The notes under the pieces are model-generated. The model did not search any database. It worked only from the letters and a program-made list of their open reading frames with translations, and was not told where the DNA came from. Below, piece by piece: positions 62,829 to 64,000 of a stretch of DNA of 64,000 bases (position 1 is the stretch's first letter; each line of letters begins with the position of its first letter). Source of the stretch: Diaminobutyricimonas aerilata (GTDB lineage Bacteria; Actinomycetota; Actinomycetes; Actinomycetales; Microbacteriaceae); NCBI RefSeq assembly GCF_002797715.1, contig NZ_PGFF01000001.1:806001-870000 (forward strand), written 5' to 3'. A program made the translations under genes and the position numbers.

Positions 62829-64000
62829 ATGCTGATCCTCCTCGCGCTGTTCGGGGTCCTCGCGATGTTCCTGCCGGCGATCGAGCGGCGGATCGGCCTG
62901 TGGGTCTTCGTGGTCGCCGCTCTCGTGCCGGCCGCGGCGTTCGTGCACGCCGCCCTCAACGGCCCGCCGGCTCTCGCCGATGCGGTCGTCGAGCGGTACG
63001 AGTGGGTGCCGCAGCTCGGGCTCACGCTCGATGTTCGCCTCGATCCGCTGTCGTGGGTGATGGCGCTCATCGTCACCGGTGTCGGGGCGCTCGTGCTGGT
63101 GTACTGCACCCGTTACTTCGCGCCCGACGCGCACAACGTCGGGCGGTTCGCGGGTGTGCTGCTCGCGTTCGCGGGAGCGATGTACGGGCTCGTCATCGCC
63201 GACGACGTCTTCCTGCTGTTCATCTTCTGGGAGGCGACGACCGTCTTCTCCTACCTGCTCATCGCGCACCACACGAGCCGGCGGGTGAGCCGCGGCGCGG
63301 CGTTGCAGGCGCTGTTGGTCACGACGCTCGGCGGGCTCGTGATGCTCGTCGGCCTCGTGCTGCTCGCGGTCGAGACCGGCACGAGCAGCCTGCCCGCGAT
63401 CATCGAAGCGGCTCCGCGCGGGGACCTCGTGACGGTGGCCGTGCTGCTCGTGCTCGTCGGCGCGATCTCGAAGTCGGCGATCGCCCCGTTCCACTTCTGG
63501 CTCCCGGCCGCCATGGCCGCGCCGACGCCGGTGAGCGCGTACCTGCACGCCGCCGCGATGGTGAAGGCGGGCATCTACCTCGTCGCCCGCATGGCGCCCG
63601 GATTCGCCGAGGTGCCCGGCTGGCACGAGGTGCTCGTGACGCTCGGCGTGCTCACGATGCTGCTCGGCGGCTACCGCTCGTTGCGCGAGTCGGATCTCAA
63701 GCTCGTGCTCGCCTACGGCACGGTGGGGCAACTGGGATTCCTCATGACCGTGGTCTCCATCGGCACGCGCGACGCCGCCCTTGCGGGGCTCGCGTTGCTG
63801 CTCGCGCACGCGCTGTTCAAGTCCACGCTGTTCCTCGTGGTCGGCATCATCGACCACCGCGCCGGCACGCGTGACCTGCGCAAGCTCTCCGGTCTCGGCC
63901 GGGAGGAGCCGGCCCTCGCCGTCATCGCCGTGCTCGCCGCCGCATCGATGGCCGGACTCCCGCCCACCCTCGGCTTCGTCGCGAAGGAGGCGGTCTTCGC
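62829..64000 (+). CDS. mnhA: Na+/H+ antiporter subunit A, MrpA/MnhA-like (5' part, runs off window)
   Basis: At least 390 residues, open to the window edge. A membrane protein with many TM helices of the NuoL/MrpA type: LDVRLDPLSWVMALIVTGVGALVLVYCTRYF, FIFWEATTVFSYLLIAHH, ISKSAIAPFHFWLPAAMAAPTPVSAYLHAAAMVKAGIYLVARM, GVLTMLLGGYRSLRESDLKLVLAYGTVGQLGF and LPPTLGFVAKEAVF. The starting MLILLALFGVLAMFLPAIERRIGLW is typical of MrpA rather than NuoL. Glu and Lys in FWEATT and IVKAG-like helices form the proton path. ATG 62829 has GAGGACCC upstream. It would be expected to be followed by mnhC, D, E, F and G genes outside the window; not verifiable. Confidence 0.88.
   Translation, partial: MLILLALFGVLAMFLPAIERRIGLWVFVVAALVPAAAFVHAALNGPPALADAVVERYEWVPQLGLTLDVRLDPLSWVMALIVTGVGALVLVYCTRYFAPDAHNVGRFAGVLLAFAGAMYGLVIADDVFLLFIFWEATTVFSYLLIAHHTSRRVSRGAALQALLVTTLGGLVMLVGLVLLAVETGTSSLPAIIEAAPRGDLVTVAVLLVLVGAISKSAIAPFHFWLPAAMAAPTPVSAYLHAAAMVKAGIYLVARMAPGFAEVPGWHEVLVTLGVLTMLLGGYRSLRESDLKLVLAYGTVGQLGFLMTVVSIGTRDAALAGLALLLAHALFKSTLFLVVGIIDHRAGTRDLRKLSGLGREEPALAVIAVLAAASMAGLPPTLGFVAKEAVF

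Overview
The window is high-GC actinobacterial DNA, most likely from a member of the Microbacteriaceae. The evidence is the conserved gene blocks: metallopeptidase-DUF3499-phosphomannomutase, ahcY, MoxR/DUF58/DUF4350/DUF4129, mtrA-mtrB-lpqB-comF-hpf-secA, and pdtaS-whiB1. All have counterparts in the same part of the Mycobacterium tuberculosis map. GTG starts and 4-bp ATGA/GTGA overlaps are common. Nothing in the window (no 16S, no species marker) fixes the species.

1-28.7 kb is the core, housekeeping half. It holds sugar-phosphate and methyl-cycle enzymes (manB, ahcY) and a membrane cluster (RDD, SpoIIM, DUF58, MoxR, DUF4350, DUF4129, a polytopic membrane protein). A Fur-type regulator and catalase pair sits inside this cluster. 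Then come the MtrAB-LpqB envelope signalling operon, ComF, long-form HPF and SecA. After SecA lie an Rv3235-like protein, a BldC/excisionase-type HTH protein, a SAF-domain plus CpaE-like ATPase pair, a Lon N-domain protein, the PdtaS-type kinase, WhiB1 and Bcp.

28.7-38 kb starts with a cyclodeaminase-like protein and tRNA-Lys(CTT) and becomes accessory. It contains an SDR/HxlR divergent pair with a clear candidate operator, a second SDR, an SRPBCC protein, a LysE exporter, small membrane proteins, an FAD oxidoreductase, and a DUF222-HNH gene bracketed by copies of one palindromic repeat. A repeat array of about 400 bp with a 129-bp higher-order period follows it.

38-54 kb looks like a glycan-degradation locus. 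It has a GH84 beta-N-acetylglucosaminidase, a clan GH-D-like hydrolase, a tandem metallo-beta-lactamase-fold protein, a LacI regulator with a matching operator, a ROK kinase/regulator, a GmhA-like SIS protein, a GH38 alpha-mannosidase and an (alpha/alpha)6-type hydrolase. No sugar transporter is present. An AraC-VOC pair and an unusual NUDIX-GNAT-GNAT fusion lie within it.

54-64 kb holds a TetR-controlled export operon, in which an MMPL transporter is fused to a degenerate ABC-ATPase-like domain and followed by a YhgE/Pip membrane protein. Then come otsA-otsB for trehalose synthesis, a lipoprotein, and the start of a Mrp-type Na+/H+ antiporter subunit A running off the end.

The most promising observations are the MMPL/pseudo-ABC fusion, the tandem MBL protein with one damaged metal site, the NUDIX-GNAT-GNAT fusion, two families of intergenic palindromes, and several well-formed operators.
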